A stretch of DNA of 18,403 bases from Aliarcobacter butzleri (lineage in GTDB: Bacteria; Campylobacterota; Campylobacteria; Campylobacterales; Arcobacteraceae): positions 1 through 18,403 of the forward strand of contig JAAYJJ010000207.1 of the NCBI GenBank assembly GCA_012522985.1, in the 5' to 3' direction. A program made the position numbers and the translations under genes. The notes beneath the pieces are model-generated. The model was not told the origin of the DNA. It searched no databases and saw only the letters and a program-made list of their open reading frames with translations. Shown one piece after another: positions 1 to 8,477 of this stretch. Numbering within the stretch: position 1 is the stretch's first letter; each line of letters opens with the position of its first letter.

Positions 1-670
1 ATCCATTAATATGCACATTATATAAAGTTATATTTTTATTGAAAGTACAATAAGCGTTAAATTGATTGGCATTTAAATCATAAGGTTCATTGTTTCTTAC
101 CGATGAATCATTAAATACATCATCATTAAAAGTACAATCTAGATAGATTGCATTATACACATTATCTAAAATTTTATAATCAAGTAAATTCCAACTTTTA
201 TGAAATTTACAATCTTGAAAAAATACCTTTGTATCTTTGAGGTCTAAATTTCCTATATAAAATTCACAATAACTAAAATGAATCTCTCCAAATAGATTTA
301 GTATTTTCAAATAATCAAAATAATCACCACTATTTCTATCTGGAAAAACTATATGAGTTGGCATCAAACGCAATTCTTTAAATATATTATTATACTCTAA
401 ATCATTATAGTCTTCACCATCTAAATAAGTCTTCATCTCCTCTTTTGTTATTCTTCCATCTATTAAAAAGCTATGTTTACTAAAAAAATCTACGATATAC
501 TTCTTGAATTCTTCATAAAAAGATGGAGCCAACCACTGCCAATCTTGCCCATAGCTATTTTTCGGACAATGCAAAACACATTCACTGTATCCTTCGTATA
601 CATCATTTTCACAATTATTTATTGAGCAGTTGCTAAGTTTTTGAAGATTAGAATCTAAATTATTATCCAT
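1..670 (-). CDS. Pentapeptide-like repeat protein with N-terminal Cys/His knuckle (3' end beyond window)
   Basis: The reading frame is open for 223 codons from an ATG at 670-668 to the window edge without a stop, so the C-terminus is missing. The start overlaps the stop of the upstream R-M gene by one base (TGATG), which favours translational coupling. Residues 15-35 contain C15, C20, C31, H34 and C35 in a C-x4-C-x10-C-x2-H-C arrangement, a plausible small zinc-binding knuckle. Residues 36-120 are mixed and aromatic-rich (QDWQWLAPSFYEEF near 42-55). From about residue 128 onward there are repeated short strands of the form F/Y-x-x-C-x-F (near 133-137, 151-155, 177-181 and 197-200), typical of degenerate pentapeptide or right-handed beta-helix proteins. 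No signal peptide or membrane segment is visible. The biochemical function is not known. The context suggests an accessory to the type IIG enzyme, but that is inference. The repeat assignment is moderately sure. Confidence 0.8.
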   Translation of the reverse strand, partial: MDNNLDSNLQKLSNCSINNCENDVYEGYSECVLHCPKNSYGQDWQWLAPSFYEEFKKYIVDFFSKHSFLIDGRITKEEMKTYLDGEDYNDLEYNNIFKELRLMPTHIVFPDRNSGDYFDYLKILNLFGEIHFSYCEFYIGNLDLKDTKVFFQDCKFHKSWNLLDYKILDNVYNAIYLDCTFNDDVFNDSSVRNNEPYDLNANQFNAYCTFNKNITLYNVHING

Positions 671-3576
671 CACACCCCCTCCACAATTTTAATCTCATCA
701 TCTGTTAAATCATAGAGTTTATAAACCATATTATCTATTGTGATTTCATTTGTATTACAAATATTTTCTAGATTTTCAAGCTCTTTTTTGAGTGCAATTT
801 CCCTATCGAAATTATTTGTAGCGATAGCTTCATCTAATAAAACTTTATAATCTTTGATTTTTTGTTTGGCTTCCAAAATCTCATCAACCAAAGCAATAAA
901 TGGTTTTTGTGCAAGTTCATCTATTTTTGGGATTGGTAATCTTTCTATGGCTTGTATAGTTATTTCACCATTTATCCCACCTGATTGTAAAAAATTTAAG
1001 AAAATATATTTTGAAAGTTTTGAATTTAATATTGCTAATAAAAATTTTAAATTTTCTCCAGTCATAATATAAGAGGTATTTTGCAAATAAATGGTATCTA
1101 CTGTATAAGAAAATGCTTGTTCTTTTGAGGCTTTTGAAAAAACAATTTTTTCCTTATTAAATTCTTGTAAGTAAGCACAATTTCTTAAATTATAAGGTGT
1201 AGTTCCCTTATCGCTTCTTTTTTCTAATTGTTCATAATATTGGTTTAAATGTTCTTTTATTGTTGGATAATCTTCAATATTTACTGGTGGATTGTTATGT
1301 GAATTTATAAGATATAAATTTGCAAAATTAGCTTCATATCTTTTTATATCTCTACCTCTTAAAAGTGGTTTTATAATTTCAGCACTTTTTTGGTCTTTTT
1401 TTATTAATTCATTTTTTGTAGTTTCATCTATAACAAAGGCATCATTAAATCCAGTAGTTATTCCTCTATAATATTTTATATCCCACTCTTTTAAAGGGGT
1501 TTCTATTTTCTCTATTTTTTGTTTTATTGCTAGTTCTTTTGGGTTTGAAAAACTAAAGCTAGTTTTTGTTAAATCATTTTGCTTCATATCATAACTATTT
1601 AACAAATCACTATCTACAACTTTAAAAGTAGAGTTTTTAGAAGCTTTTTGTTTTTGAAATATTGTAATAGCGCTATCTACTGTCGCATCGTGAAAAATCT
1701 TAATCCCGTTAAAATCTGCTATTCTTAGAATTGTTGTATTTTCTAAAATATACTCTCTTAAGTTTTCTCCATATTTTGCACGGAAGAATTTATTTGAACA
1801 AATAAAACCTTTTAAACCATTTGGTTTTAGCATATTTAAGGCTAATTCATAAAAATATACATATAAATCAGCTGTACCTGTATAAGTTGTATATTTTTCT
1901 TGAAGTTGTGGTTTTATATCTTTTATCATCTCTTGTCTTACATAAGGCGGATTACCTATAACCACATCAAAACTACCCATCTCAAATGGCATTTCAAGAA
2001 GTGAATTTGCACAAATTATCTTATCACTTAGCCTTGTTAGTACTCTTCCTCTTTGTGCAGTTCTAAGCCACAAAGAGAGCTTTGCTATCTCAACTGCATC
2101 TTCGTTGATATCTACTCCAAAAAGGTTGTTTTCTAGTACTGCTTCTTCTACCATATAAGAAGCAAACAGATCTCCCATCAAAGCTAGGTCGTATTGGAGT
2201 TGGTTATGTTCAGCTATAAGAAACTCTAGTGCTTGGTTTAAAAATGCACCACTTCCACATGCAGGATCTAAAATCTTAAGACTAAGTAGCCACTCTTTAT
2301 ATAAAAGAAGATTTTCTTTTGTTTGTTCTTCACTTTTTGTAAGCTTTTTTGGGTTTTTGGGTGAGGATAAATCATCACTTGCGATATTTAACTCAGCTCT
2401 TTTGTCTGTGCACATTTTGCCTAAAGTGTTTTCAACTATATATCTTGTGATATATTCTGGTGTATAAAAAACTCCATCTTTTTTTCTTTTTGATTTTGTT
2501 TTATCATAGCTGGTATTATCTAGGTTTGCTTGAAGCTCTTCAAGATCAGTTAAAGATTGTTCAAATATATGTCCTAGGATATTGACACTAACTTCACTCA
2601 AAAAATCATAATCAGATAGTTTTTGCACTTTTATATCTAAGATATCATCATCTATTTTTAAGCTATCAAGTAACTCATCTTTTAAAAACATCCCACCATT
2701 GTATCTAGGGATATCTAGCTTATTATTTCCCAGTGAAATAGCATCAAAATAAAACTTATATATATCATACAAATCATAATCAGTAAACTTTTGGTTTGCA
2801 AACTCCTCTCTTATCTCACGGATAGTATTGGCTCTAAGAAGTCCTCTATCTTCAGCAAAAAGTATGAAGATTATCCTATCACAAAGCTTTTGAGTAAGTC
2901 TTAGAAGTATGGATTTGTCTATATTTTTATCTTTGTGATTGTTTTTGACTATATTTTCAAAAAGCTCTAGCCTAAAAGCTGAGTAGTCTTTGTATAGCTC
3001 TTTTGAGATATTTTGTTCAAAAGAATTGGATTTTTCTTTGATTTTAAGTGGAATATTTTTTTGTATACTTTCATATGAGAGCAACAAATGAAGCTTTTTA
3101 AACTCCTCAAAATCAAGATCAAAAAGACTAAATCTTTCATAAGCTGTTGATTTTTCTATATACAATCTTAGTTCATCAAAGTTAGAAATAATGACATATT
3201 TAGCATCTTGATGCTGTGATAAATAATAAAAAGCCTGAGCTTGTACTCTATCAAGGTTTTTGGTATCTTGGGCTTTTAGTTCTATGATGCCTATTATCTT
3301 ACCATCTAGATAAATGACACCATCAGCTTTTTTGCTATCTGTTTCGTTTTTCTTCTCACGTTCTAGGTTGTATAATGATGGATTTGTAGTATCTAGTGTA
3401 TATCCTAAGCACTCTTCAAAGATATCTTTTAAAAAACCATCTTGGTATTTCTCTTCTTTAACAGTTTTGATAAAGTCTATCTTTTTTAAATACTCTTGAT
3501 ATGATACCCATCTAGTGGCTATGAGTTTGTTATCAAGATTTTTACTAAACTCTTTTATAATACTATTTTGAAACAT
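670..3576 (-). CDS. Type IIG restriction-modification enzyme (fused endonuclease, N6-adenine methyltransferase and specificity domain)
   Basis: This 968-residue single-chain enzyme should bind a specific DNA site, methylate adenine with S-adenosylmethionine and cut nearby. Residues about 40-125 look like a PD-(D/E)XK nuclease, with D85, E99 and K101 as the likely catalytic residues and a following QAQAFYY helix near 112-118. A helical linker spans about 190-360. The methyltransferase begins with motif X (GVFYTPEYITRYIV, 368-381), followed by motif I DPACGSGAF (437-445), motif II around NNLFGVDIN (483-491) and catalytic motif IV NPPY (542-545), the signature of gamma-type N6-adenine methylases. 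Residues about 690-890 look like a TaqI-type specificity domain (GRDIKRYE near 741-748; ERLPIPKI near 878-885), followed by a coiled helix to the end. The start has a good ribosome site (AAAGGA, 6-7 nt upstream). Length fits the family and all key motifs are intact, so it looks functional. The DNA target cannot be read from the sequence. Confidence 0.95.
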   Translation of the reverse strand: MFQNSIIKEFSKNLDNKLIATRWVSYQEYLKKIDFIKTVKEEKYQDGFLKDIFEECLGYTLDTTNPSLYNLEREKKNETDSKKADGVIYLDGKIIGIIELKAQDTKNLDRVQAQAFYYLSQHQDAKYVIISNFDELRLYIEKSTAYERFSLFDLDFEEFKKLHLLLSYESIQKNIPLKIKEKSNSFEQNISKELYKDYSAFRLELFENIVKNNHKDKNIDKSILLRLTQKLCDRIIFILFAEDRGLLRANTIREIREEFANQKFTDYDLYDIYKFYFDAISLGNNKLDIPRYNGGMFLKDELLDSLKIDDDILDIKVQKLSDYDFLSEVSVNILGHIFEQSLTDLEELQANLDNTSYDKTKSKRKKDGVFYTPEYITRYIVENTLGKMCTDKRAELNIASDDLSSPKNPKKLTKSEEQTKENLLLYKEWLLSLKILDPACGSGAFLNQALEFLIAEHNQLQYDLALMGDLFASYMVEEAVLENNLFGVDINEDAVEIAKLSLWLRTAQRGRVLTRLSDKIICANSLLEMPFEMGSFDVVIGNPPYVRQEMIKDIKPQLQEKYTTYTGTADLYVYFYELALNMLKPNGLKGFICSNKFFRAKYGENLREYILENTTILRIADFNGIKIFHDATVDSAITIFQKQKASKNSTFKVVDSDLLNSYDMKQNDLTKTSFSFSNPKELAIKQKIEKIETPLKEWDIKYYRGITTGFNDAFVIDETTKNELIKKDQKSAEIIKPLLRGRDIKRYEANFANLYLINSHNNPPVNIEDYPTIKEHLNQYYEQLEKRSDKGTTPYNLRNCAYLQEFNKEKIVFSKASKEQAFSYTVDTIYLQNTSYIMTGENLKFLLAILNSKLSKYIFLNFLQSGGINGEITIQAIERLPIPKIDELAQKPFIALVDEILEAKQKIKDYKVLLDEAIATNNFDREIALKKELENLENICNTNEITIDNMVYKLYDLTDDEIKIVEGV

Positions 3577-3591
3577 ACTACATCCTTTTAT

Positions 3592-3604
3592 AGGCTTTAG
3601 TATA
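3592..3604 (-). promoter_or_regulatory. Possible promoter of the R-M operon (extended -10)
   Basis: On the minus strand TGATATACT gives an extended -10 (TATACT at 3604-3599) about 22 nt before the R-M ATG. The -35 position (3627-3622) reads CCAATA and is poor. Weak -35 elements are usual for sigma-70 promoters in Campylobacterota. It lies between the palindromic repeat block and the gene, so the R-M pair probably has its own transcript rather than depending on the TCA operon. Confidence 0.4.
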
Positions 3605-3638
3605 TCATAAACTATTTTATTTATTGGTAAATGAATTG

Positions 3639-3689
3639 GTGAGGATGAATCCTCACTTCCTGTTTTTGGAAGTGGGATTTCAATCCCAC
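3639..3689. repeat. Palindromic three-hairpin element, copy 1 (paired REP-like unit)
   Basis: The element consists of GTGAGGATGAATCCTCAC (3639-3656), a central palindrome CACTTCC-tgttttt-GGAAGTG (3654-3674), and GTGGGATTTCAATCCCAC (3672-3689). The outer hairpins have 7-bp stems; the loop is TGAA in the left one and TTCA in the right one. The whole element is therefore two inverted copies of a unit 'GGAAGTG + hairpin' around a T-rich spacer. This is the architecture of REP pairs (BIMEs), short elements often moved by RAYT transposases. No transposase is present in the window, so the REP label is by resemblance only. Confidence 0.8.
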
Positions 3690-3722
3690 CATAACTTAAG
3701 TGATATATCTTTGAATATTATA

Positions 3723-3786
3723 CTTTTTTGAGTGGGTGAGACTGAAGTCTCACTTCCTGTTTTTGGAAGTGACAATTTATTGTCAC
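3723..3786. repeat. Palindromic three-hairpin element, copy 2, with 5' flank
   Basis: This copy has the same layout as the copy at 3639: GTGAGACTGAAGTCTCAC (3736-3753), CACTTCC-tgttttt-GGAAGTG (3751-3771) and GTGACAATTTATTGTCAC (3769-3786). The central palindrome and spacer are identical to the first copy, while the outer stems differ by paired changes that keep base-pairing. The 35 bp from 3723 to 3757 (a run of six T, GAGTGGG and the first hairpin) recur exactly at 3808-3842, giving an 85-bp step. Confidence 0.85.
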
Positions 3787-3807
3787 CCATTCTTAAATAT
3801 TACTATG

Positions 3808-3842
3808 CTTTTTTGAGTGGGTGAGACTGAAGTCTCACTTCC
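3808..3842. repeat. Half copy of the palindromic element
   Basis: It is an exact 35-bp repeat of 3723-3757: the T-run, GAGTGGG, hairpin GTGAGACTGAAGTCTCAC (3821-3838) and TTCC. After 3842 the sequence diverges, so the central stem and right hairpin are missing. It lies 26 bp past the end of sucD. The T-run precedes the hairpin on the plus strand and so does not form a standard intrinsic terminator for the minus-strand sucD transcript, although the hairpin could still protect or end that RNA. Confidence 0.8.
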
Positions 3843-3868
3843 AAGTGGTATGAACCCATAAAGTTGGA

Positions 3869-4741
3869 CTATTTACCCAAAACCTTAGCTACAGCCTTAC
3901 CTATATCAGCTGGGCTTACTACTACAGTTACACCAGCAGCTTCAAGTGCAGCCATTTTTTCTGCTGCAGTTCCTGCACTACCACTTATGATAGCACCCGC
4001 ATGACCCATACGTTTACCTTTTGGAGCAGTTTGTCCAGCGATAAATGCTACAACTGGTTTTTTGATATTTTCTTTTATAAACTCAGCTGCTTGGATCTCA
4101 AGATCTCCACCAATCTCACCAATCATAACTATTGCTTTGGTCTCTGGATCAGCTTCAAACATAGGAAGAAGTTGTTTATATGATAACCCTATGATAGGGT
4201 CTCCACCTATACCAACAGCAGTTGTAATACCAAATCCCTCATTACATACTTGGTTTGCACTTTCATATGTCAAAGTACCTGATTTTGATATAAGTCCAAC
4301 ATTTCCTTTTTTGAAAATAAACCCTGGCATAATACCTATTTTACACTCATCAGCAGTGATAATCCCAGGGCAATTTGGCCCAATAGTCATCATATTTTTT
4401 TTCTTAGCATAGTGTTTTGCCATCATCATATCTTTTACGGGAGCACCTTCAGTGATGATTACAGCAAGTTCTATACCCGCATCAGCAGCTTCCATAACAG
4501 CATCAGCAACAAAAGCTGGTGGAACAAATATCATAGATACAGTTGCATTTGTTTCTTTTATAGCTTCATTTACAGTATTATATACTGGTTTACCTAGATG
4601 TTCACTTCCACCTTTACCAGGAGTAACTCCGCCAACTATTTGTGTACCATAAGCCATACATTGCTCTGCATGAAAAGATCCCTCTTTACCTGTAAAGCCT
4701 TGAACTATAACTTTTGTATCTTTGTTTACTAAAATTGACAT
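3869..4741 (-). CDS. sucD: Succinyl-CoA synthetase (ADP-forming), alpha subunit
   Basis: This subunit works with SucC to interconvert succinyl-CoA and succinate with ATP/ADP, CoA and phosphate, in either the oxidative or reductive TCA cycle. It has 290 residues, the usual length. The N-terminal CoA-binding Rossmann domain carries [10 protein letters not shown] (15-24). GPNCPG lies at 121-126 and the ligase domain follows. The phosphorylated histidine is H247 in [12 protein letters not shown], matching His246 of the E. coli enzyme. The ATG is preceded by AGGAG (4751-4747), which overlaps the last base of the sucC stop codon. The sucC-sucD gap is 9 bp, so the two subunits are made from one message. 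It is the last gene of the TCA cluster; a palindromic repeat block follows. Confidence 0.97.
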   Translation of the reverse strand: MSILVNKDTKVIVQGFTGKEGSFHAEQCMAYGTQIVGGVTPGKGGSEHLGKPVYNTVNEAIKETNATVSMIFVPPAFVADAVMEAADAGIELAVIITEGAPVKDMMMAKHYAKKKNMMTIGPNCPGIITADECKIGIMPGFIFKKGNVGLISKSGTLTYESANQVCNEGFGITTAVGIGGDPIIGLSYKQLLPMFEADPETKAIVMIGEIGGDLEIQAAEFIKENIKKPVVAFIAGQTAPKGKRMGHAGAIISGSAGTAAEKMAALEAAGVTVVVSPADIGKAVAKVLGK

Positions 4742-4750
4742 CCCTACTCC

Positions 4751-5917
4751 TTATTTTGTAGCTGCTTCAACAGCTTTTTTTGCACCATCAGCTAGATCAG
4801 TTGCTGCTATGATATTGTCCATACCAGCATTGTTCAAAATATCAGCAGCTTCAGTTGCATTTGTCCCATCTAGTCTTACAATAACAGGAACATTTACATC
4901 TACTAGTTTTGTAGCTTCTAAGATACCATTTGCAACTCTATCACATCTTACTATACCACCAAAGATATTTACAAAGATTGATTTTACATTTTTATCTTTT
5001 AAGATTATCTCAAAACCTTTTGCAACAGTTTGTGGATTTGCTCCGCCACCCACATCTAGGAAGTTAGCTGGTTTGCCACCAACATAGTTGATAGTATCCA
5101 TAGTACCCATAGCTAGACCTGCACCATTTACCATACATCCTACATTGCCATCAAGTTTTACATAACTAAGTCCATAATTACCAGCTTCTATCTCTGTAGG
5201 CTCTTCTTCACTCAAATCTCTCATCTCTGAAATAGCACTTTGTCTATAAAGAGCATTGTTATCAAATCCCATCTTAGCATCAAGAGCCAAAAACTTGCCA
5301 TCACCTGTTTTGATAAGTGGATTTATCTCTATCATCTCTGCGTCATTATCCATATAAACTTTGTATAATGAACTAGCAAATTTAATAAATGTATTTATCT
5401 CCTCTTTTGGTAAACCAAGTCCAAAAGCTAGTTCTCTACCGTGAAAGCCTTGAAAACCAATAGTTGGGTCAATAGCAACTTTTACTATTTTTTCTGGACT
5501 GTTGTGAGCTACTTCTTCTATCTCCATACCACCTTCAGTTGAAGCCATCATAACAGGCATCTCCAAAGCTCTATCAAGCACCATACCAAGATAATATTCA
5601 GCCTTGATATCTGCTCCTTCTTCTATATATACTTTTTGTACAAGTTTACCCTCTGGTCCTGTTTGGTGAGTAATAAGAGTCATACCTAAGATTTGTGATG
5701 CAAGTTCTCTTACTTCATTGGTACTTTTTGCTAGTTTTACACCACCGCCAAGTCCTCTTCCACCTGCATGAATTTGGGCTTTGACTACCCATATATTGCC
5801 ACCTAGCTCTTGAGCTACTTTTACAGCTTCATCTGGAGTATAAGCAATATGTCCTCTAGGAGTAGGAACACCATATTTTTTAAATATCTCTTTTGCTTGA
5901 TATTCATGAATATTCAT
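4751..5917 (-). CDS. sucC: Succinyl-CoA synthetase (ADP-forming), beta subunit
   Basis: This is the nucleotide-binding partner of SucD. It has 388 residues, the same length as the E. coli subunit. The N-terminus [16 protein letters not shown] is typical and opens an ATP-grasp fold. [16 protein letters not shown] lies near 48-63 in the nucleotide-binding region, and the C-terminal CoA-ligase half has [15 protein letters not shown] and the conserved [10 protein letters not shown] stretch near 318-327. The start is supported by AAAGGA about 8 nt upstream. The 63-bp gap to the fumarase beta gene is the second largest gap in the cluster and could hold a weak internal promoter, but I see no convincing -10. 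No disruption is visible. Confidence 0.97.
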   Translation of the reverse strand: MNIHEYQAKEIFKKYGVPTPRGHIAYTPDEAVKVAQELGGNIWVVKAQIHAGGRGLGGGVKLAKSTNEVRELASQILGMTLITHQTGPEGKLVQKVYIEEGADIKAEYYLGMVLDRALEMPVMMASTEGGMEIEEVAHNSPEKIVKVAIDPTIGFQGFHGRELAFGLGLPKEEINTFIKFASSLYKVYMDNDAEMIEINPLIKTGDGKFLALDAKMGFDNNALYRQSAISEMRDLSEEEPTEIEAGNYGLSYVKLDGNVGCMVNGAGLAMGTMDTINYVGGKPANFLDVGGGANPQTVAKGFEIILKDKNVKSIFVNIFGGIVRCDRVANGILEATKLVDVNVPVIVRLDGTNATEAADILNNAGMDNIIAATDLADGAKKAVEAATK

Positions 5918-5980
5918 AATCTTTTCCTTTGTAAAATCAATTCTTCATTAAATCAAATAGTATCAATTAGTTACTTATTT

Positions 5981-6538
5981 CTACTTTATTTCGTATTTTT
6001 CTCTACCCATTTGATACAAATCGTTACCTTTTGTATCATTGATAACAGTCACTGGAAAATCTTTTACTTCCAATCTTCTTATTGCTTCAGGTCCTAATTC
6101 TGGATAAGCTATAACTTCTGCTTTTACTATTTTTTTGCCTAGCAATGCCCCTGCACCACCAGTTGCCCCAAAATAGACTCCCTTATACTCTTGGCATGCT
6201 TTTATAACCTCAGCATTTCTTTTGCCTTTGCCTATCATACCTTTTGAACCATATTTTAGTAGCGTAGGAGAGTAACTATCCATCCTATAGCTTGTAGTTG
6301 GTCCTGCACTTCCTATAGGCTCCCCCGGTTTTGGTGGTGTTGGACCTACAAAGTATATAACACTCCCCTCTAGGTCAAAAGGTAGTTCTTTACCCTCTGC
6401 TATCAAATCAACCAATCTCTTATGTGCAGCATCTCTAGCTGTATAGATAACTCCACTTAAAAAAACTATATCACCACTGTTTAGTTTTGTAACATCTTTA
6501 TCTTTTAATGGAGTAGTTAAATAATATGTTTGACTCAT
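5981..6538 (-). CDS. fumB: Class I (Fe-S) fumarate hydratase, beta subunit
   Basis: This is the small subunit of the two-part oxygen-sensitive fumarase that interconverts fumarate and malate. It has 185 residues and corresponds to the C-terminal domain of one-chain class I fumarases. Recognisable stretches are the N-terminal LTTPLKDKDVTKLNSGD, SGVIYTARDAAHKR (near 29-42), GSAGPTTSYRMD near 76-87, and GKGKRN and ATGGAGALL in the second half, which form much of the substrate-binding wall. It lies 13 bp after the alpha gene, behind a modest ribosome site (AGGGG). L-tartrate dehydratase beta is a homologous alternative, but the surrounding TCA genes favour fumarase. The symbol follows common usage for two-subunit enzymes and is not the E. 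coli fumB. Confidence 0.92.
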   Translation of the reverse strand: MSQTYYLTTPLKDKDVTKLNSGDIVFLSGVIYTARDAAHKRLVDLIAEGKELPFDLEGSVIYFVGPTPPKPGEPIGSAGPTTSYRMDSYSPTLLKYGSKGMIGKGKRNAEVIKACQEYKGVYFGATGGAGALLGKKIVKAEVIAYPELGPEAIRRLEVKDFPVTVINDTKGNDLYQMGREKYEIK

Positions 6539-6551
6539 CTAAAACCCCTAC

Positions 6552-7403
6552 TTATATAGTAATATGTGCATGTCTAGAGCTATGACATTGGACATTGACT
6601 GAAATAGGCAAAGATGCTATATGACATGGATTTGCTTCTATATGAACTGCTAAAACAGTTTGTGTTCCGCCCATACCCATAGCACCAATTCCTAGTTTGT
6701 TTAGCTCTTTATGAATTTGCTCTTCAAATTCTGCCATTTCGCTATCTTCGTTTACTGTTCCTATTTCTCTAAAAAGTGCATGTTTACTTGACATTGCTGC
6801 TTTTTCAAAAGTACCGCCTATTCCAACACCTACTATTATAGGTGGACATGGATTTGGTCCTGCATCAGAGATAACTTGTTTTACAAACTTTAAAACACCA
6901 TCTTTACCTGCTGCTGGAGGCAAAACTGTAGCACGGCTTACGTTTTCACTTCCACCACCTTTTGCGGCATATTCTATTTCTATCTTATCACCTTCAACTA
7001 AATCAAAATGAACTATAGCTGGTAGATTATACCCTATCTTATCTTTTAAGTTTGCTCTACTAAAAGGCTCACATGTTGAAGCTCTTAAATATGCTTCTTG
7101 GTAGCCAAGTTCAGTGCCTTTGTTAAACGCATCTCTAAAACTTCCACCATTAAGCTTCACATCTTCACCAACTTTTACAAAAAACACAGCCAATCCTGTA
7201 TCTTGACAAAGAGGTCTTTTTTCTTCTTTTGCAATATCTGCGTTTTCTAGTAGCTGTCTTAAAACTTCACGGCTTACTTCTGATTTTTCCTCATTGTAAG
7301 CTTTTTGTAAAGCATCATAAGCATCTTTTGGCAACACTGTACCACAATGAATAATCATCTCTTTTACTGCTTTTACAAGCTCATCAAACTCTATAACTCT
7401 CAT
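6552..7403 (-). CDS. fumA: Class I (Fe-S) fumarate hydratase, alpha subunit
   Basis: This 283-residue subunit carries the [4Fe-4S] cluster that binds the substrate. The three expected cluster cysteines are visible: C66 in LCQDTG, C186 in GPNPCPP and C273 in the C-terminal CHSSRHAHITI. Their spacing is close to that of one-chain class I fumarases. AKGGGSENVSR (147-157) and the glycine-rich VGVGIGGTF (191-199) are also typical. The beta gene lies 13 bp downstream and mdh ends 15 bp upstream, so fumarate, malate and oxaloacetate conversion are encoded side by side. The ribosome site before ATG 7403 is weak. Homologous tartrate dehydratase alpha is less likely in this setting. Confidence 0.93.
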   Translation of the reverse strand: MRVIEFDELVKAVKEMIIHCGTVLPKDAYDALQKAYNEEKSEVSREVLRQLLENADIAKEEKRPLCQDTGLAVFFVKVGEDVKLNGGSFRDAFNKGTELGYQEAYLRASTCEPFSRANLKDKIGYNLPAIVHFDLVEGDKIEIEYAAKGGGSENVSRATVLPPAAGKDGVLKFVKQVISDAGPNPCPPIIVGVGIGGTFEKAAMSSKHALFREIGTVNEDSEMAEFEEQIHKELNKLGIGAMGMGGTQTVLAVHIEANPCHIASLPISVNVQCHSSRHAHITI

Positions 7404-7418
7404 AAATATATCCGATCT

Positions 7419-8372
7419 CTATTTTTTCTCAAAAAATTTATGTTTATTTAACGTATCTATAAGCTCTTGAACACTTGCTACTGATTTTGCAAATCTTCCT
7501 GCTTGTTCTTCGTTTAGACTAGCTTCTATTACCTTTTCAGCCCCTCTAGCTCCTAGCATAACAGGAACGCCACTTACTACATCTTTGTATCCATACTCAC
7601 CATCAAGCATAACAGCACATGGATAGATCTGTTTTGTATCTTTTAGTATAGCTTCAACCATAATAGCAGTTGCTTTTGCTGGTGCATAATACGCTGAGCC
7701 TGTTTGAAGATAACTTACTATTTGGGCTCCACCGTTTTTGGTTTTTTCTACTATCTCATCTATCTCATCCCAAGAAAGAAGATCTGTTAGAGGAACCCCT
7801 GCAACTGTAGAAAATCTTGGTAGTGGAACCATATCATCACCATGTCCACCCATAACTGAAGCTCTTATTTGTCCTGCTCCATATCCTAGCTTTTCATAGA
7901 TAAAATGAGCCATTCTAGCACTATCTAAAACACCTGCCATTCCAATAACTCTGTTTCTACTCCAACCACTCTCTTTTAACGCTACATAAACCATAGCATC
8001 AAGTGGATTTGAAACTGGAACTATTATAGCTTTTGGAGCATATTTAACAATATCAGCTACAACTTCTCTCATAACTTGTGCATTTACCAAAAGTAAATCA
8101 TCTCTACTCATCCCTGGTTTTCTAGGACTTCCTGCGGCTATAACAACAACATCACTATCAGCTATATCACTTGCATCATTTGCAGCTGTTACTACAGTAT
8201 GAGCTCTAGCAGCATTTGCAGCTTGTGACATATCTAGTGCCATACCTTTTGCTCGATCTGTTTTGTTGTCTCTTAGAACTACCTCATGTGCAGAACCGTT
8301 CATAGCTAATATATATGCTATAGTTGAACCTACATTTCCTGCACCGATTATTGTTACTTTTTTACCTCTCAT
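7419..8372 (-). CDS. mdh: NAD-dependent malate dehydrogenase (LDH-like type)
   Basis: This enzyme interconverts malate and oxaloacetate. It is called here from ATG 8372 and has 317 residues, the usual family length. The N-terminal Rossmann motif is GAGNVGS (10-16), and D35 at the end of the second strand suggests NAD preference. Substrate arginines are likely R84 and R90 in the mobile loop RKPGMSRDD, with SNPLD at 121-125, D150 and R153 in GVLDSARMA, and proton-relay H177 in GGHGDD. The frame stays open upstream to 8510, but those 46 codons translate to an arginine- and leucine-rich stretch covering a hairpin-rich leader, and they are not part of the family. AAAGGA lies 5 nt before ATG 8372, whereas it abuts the ATG at 8378, so 8372 is the better start. 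Confidence 0.95.
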   Translation of the reverse strand: MRGKKVTIIGAGNVGSTIAYILAMNGSAHEVVLRDNKTDRAKGMALDMSQAANAARAHTVVTAANDASDIADSDVVVIAAGSPRKPGMSRDDLLLVNAQVMREVVADIVKYAPKAIIVPVSNPLDAMVYVALKESGWSRNRVIGMAGVLDSARMAHFIYEKLGYGAGQIRASVMGGHGDDMVPLPRFSTVAGVPLTDLLSWDEIDEIVEKTKNGGAQIVSYLQTGSAYYAPAKATAIMVEAILKDTKQIYPCAVMLDGEYGYKDVVSGVPVMLGARGAEKVIEASLNEEQAGRFAKSVASVQELIDTLNKHKFFEKK

Positions 8373-8400
8373 TCTCATCCTTTCTTTTAGTCTATAAAAC

Positions 8401-8473
8401 CTACAAAAGGTTAAGATTAAGTTTAACGCTATTGCTTTAGCTCTTAACTTAAGCTTAACCGTAATATTTGTAG
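8401..8473 (-). promoter_or_regulatory. Large predicted stem-loop in the mdh leader
   Basis: Three nested complementary arms are visible. The outer arms are CTACAAA (8401-8407) and TTTGTAG (8467-8473), the middle arms GGTTAAG (8409-8415) and CTTAACC (8454-8460), and the inner arms TTAAGTT (8417-8423) and AACTTAA (8446-8452). The total is about 21 base pairs, with a loop of roughly 20 nt. The structure ends 28 bp upstream of the mdh start. It has no strong T-tract on either side, so it looks more like a leader structure, RNA-processing or stability element than a standard terminator. No known riboswitch consensus was recognised. Confidence 0.6.
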
Positions 8474-8477
8474 ATCT

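Noticed and set aside
3639..3842. Possible CRISPR array from the repeated 35-bp segment
   Set aside because: Only two exact copies are present. The intervening DNA is itself built of conserved hairpins rather than unique spacers, and no cas gene is nearby.
3808..3868. Intrinsic terminator for sucD
   Set aside because: In the direction of sucD transcription the hairpin is followed by CCACTC and an A-run; the T-run is on the wrong strand. Termination or 3' protection by the hairpin remains possible but is not supported as an intrinsic terminator.
4062..4412. Plus-strand open frame of 116 codons inside sucD
   Set aside because: It is antisense to a strongly conserved gene, has no homology that I recognise and no ribosome site. 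It is a by-product of the AT-rich code.
4722..5087. Plus-strand open frame of 121 codons opposite sucC/sucD
   Set aside because: It covers the junction of two certain genes on the other strand, and its composition is the mirror of their codons.
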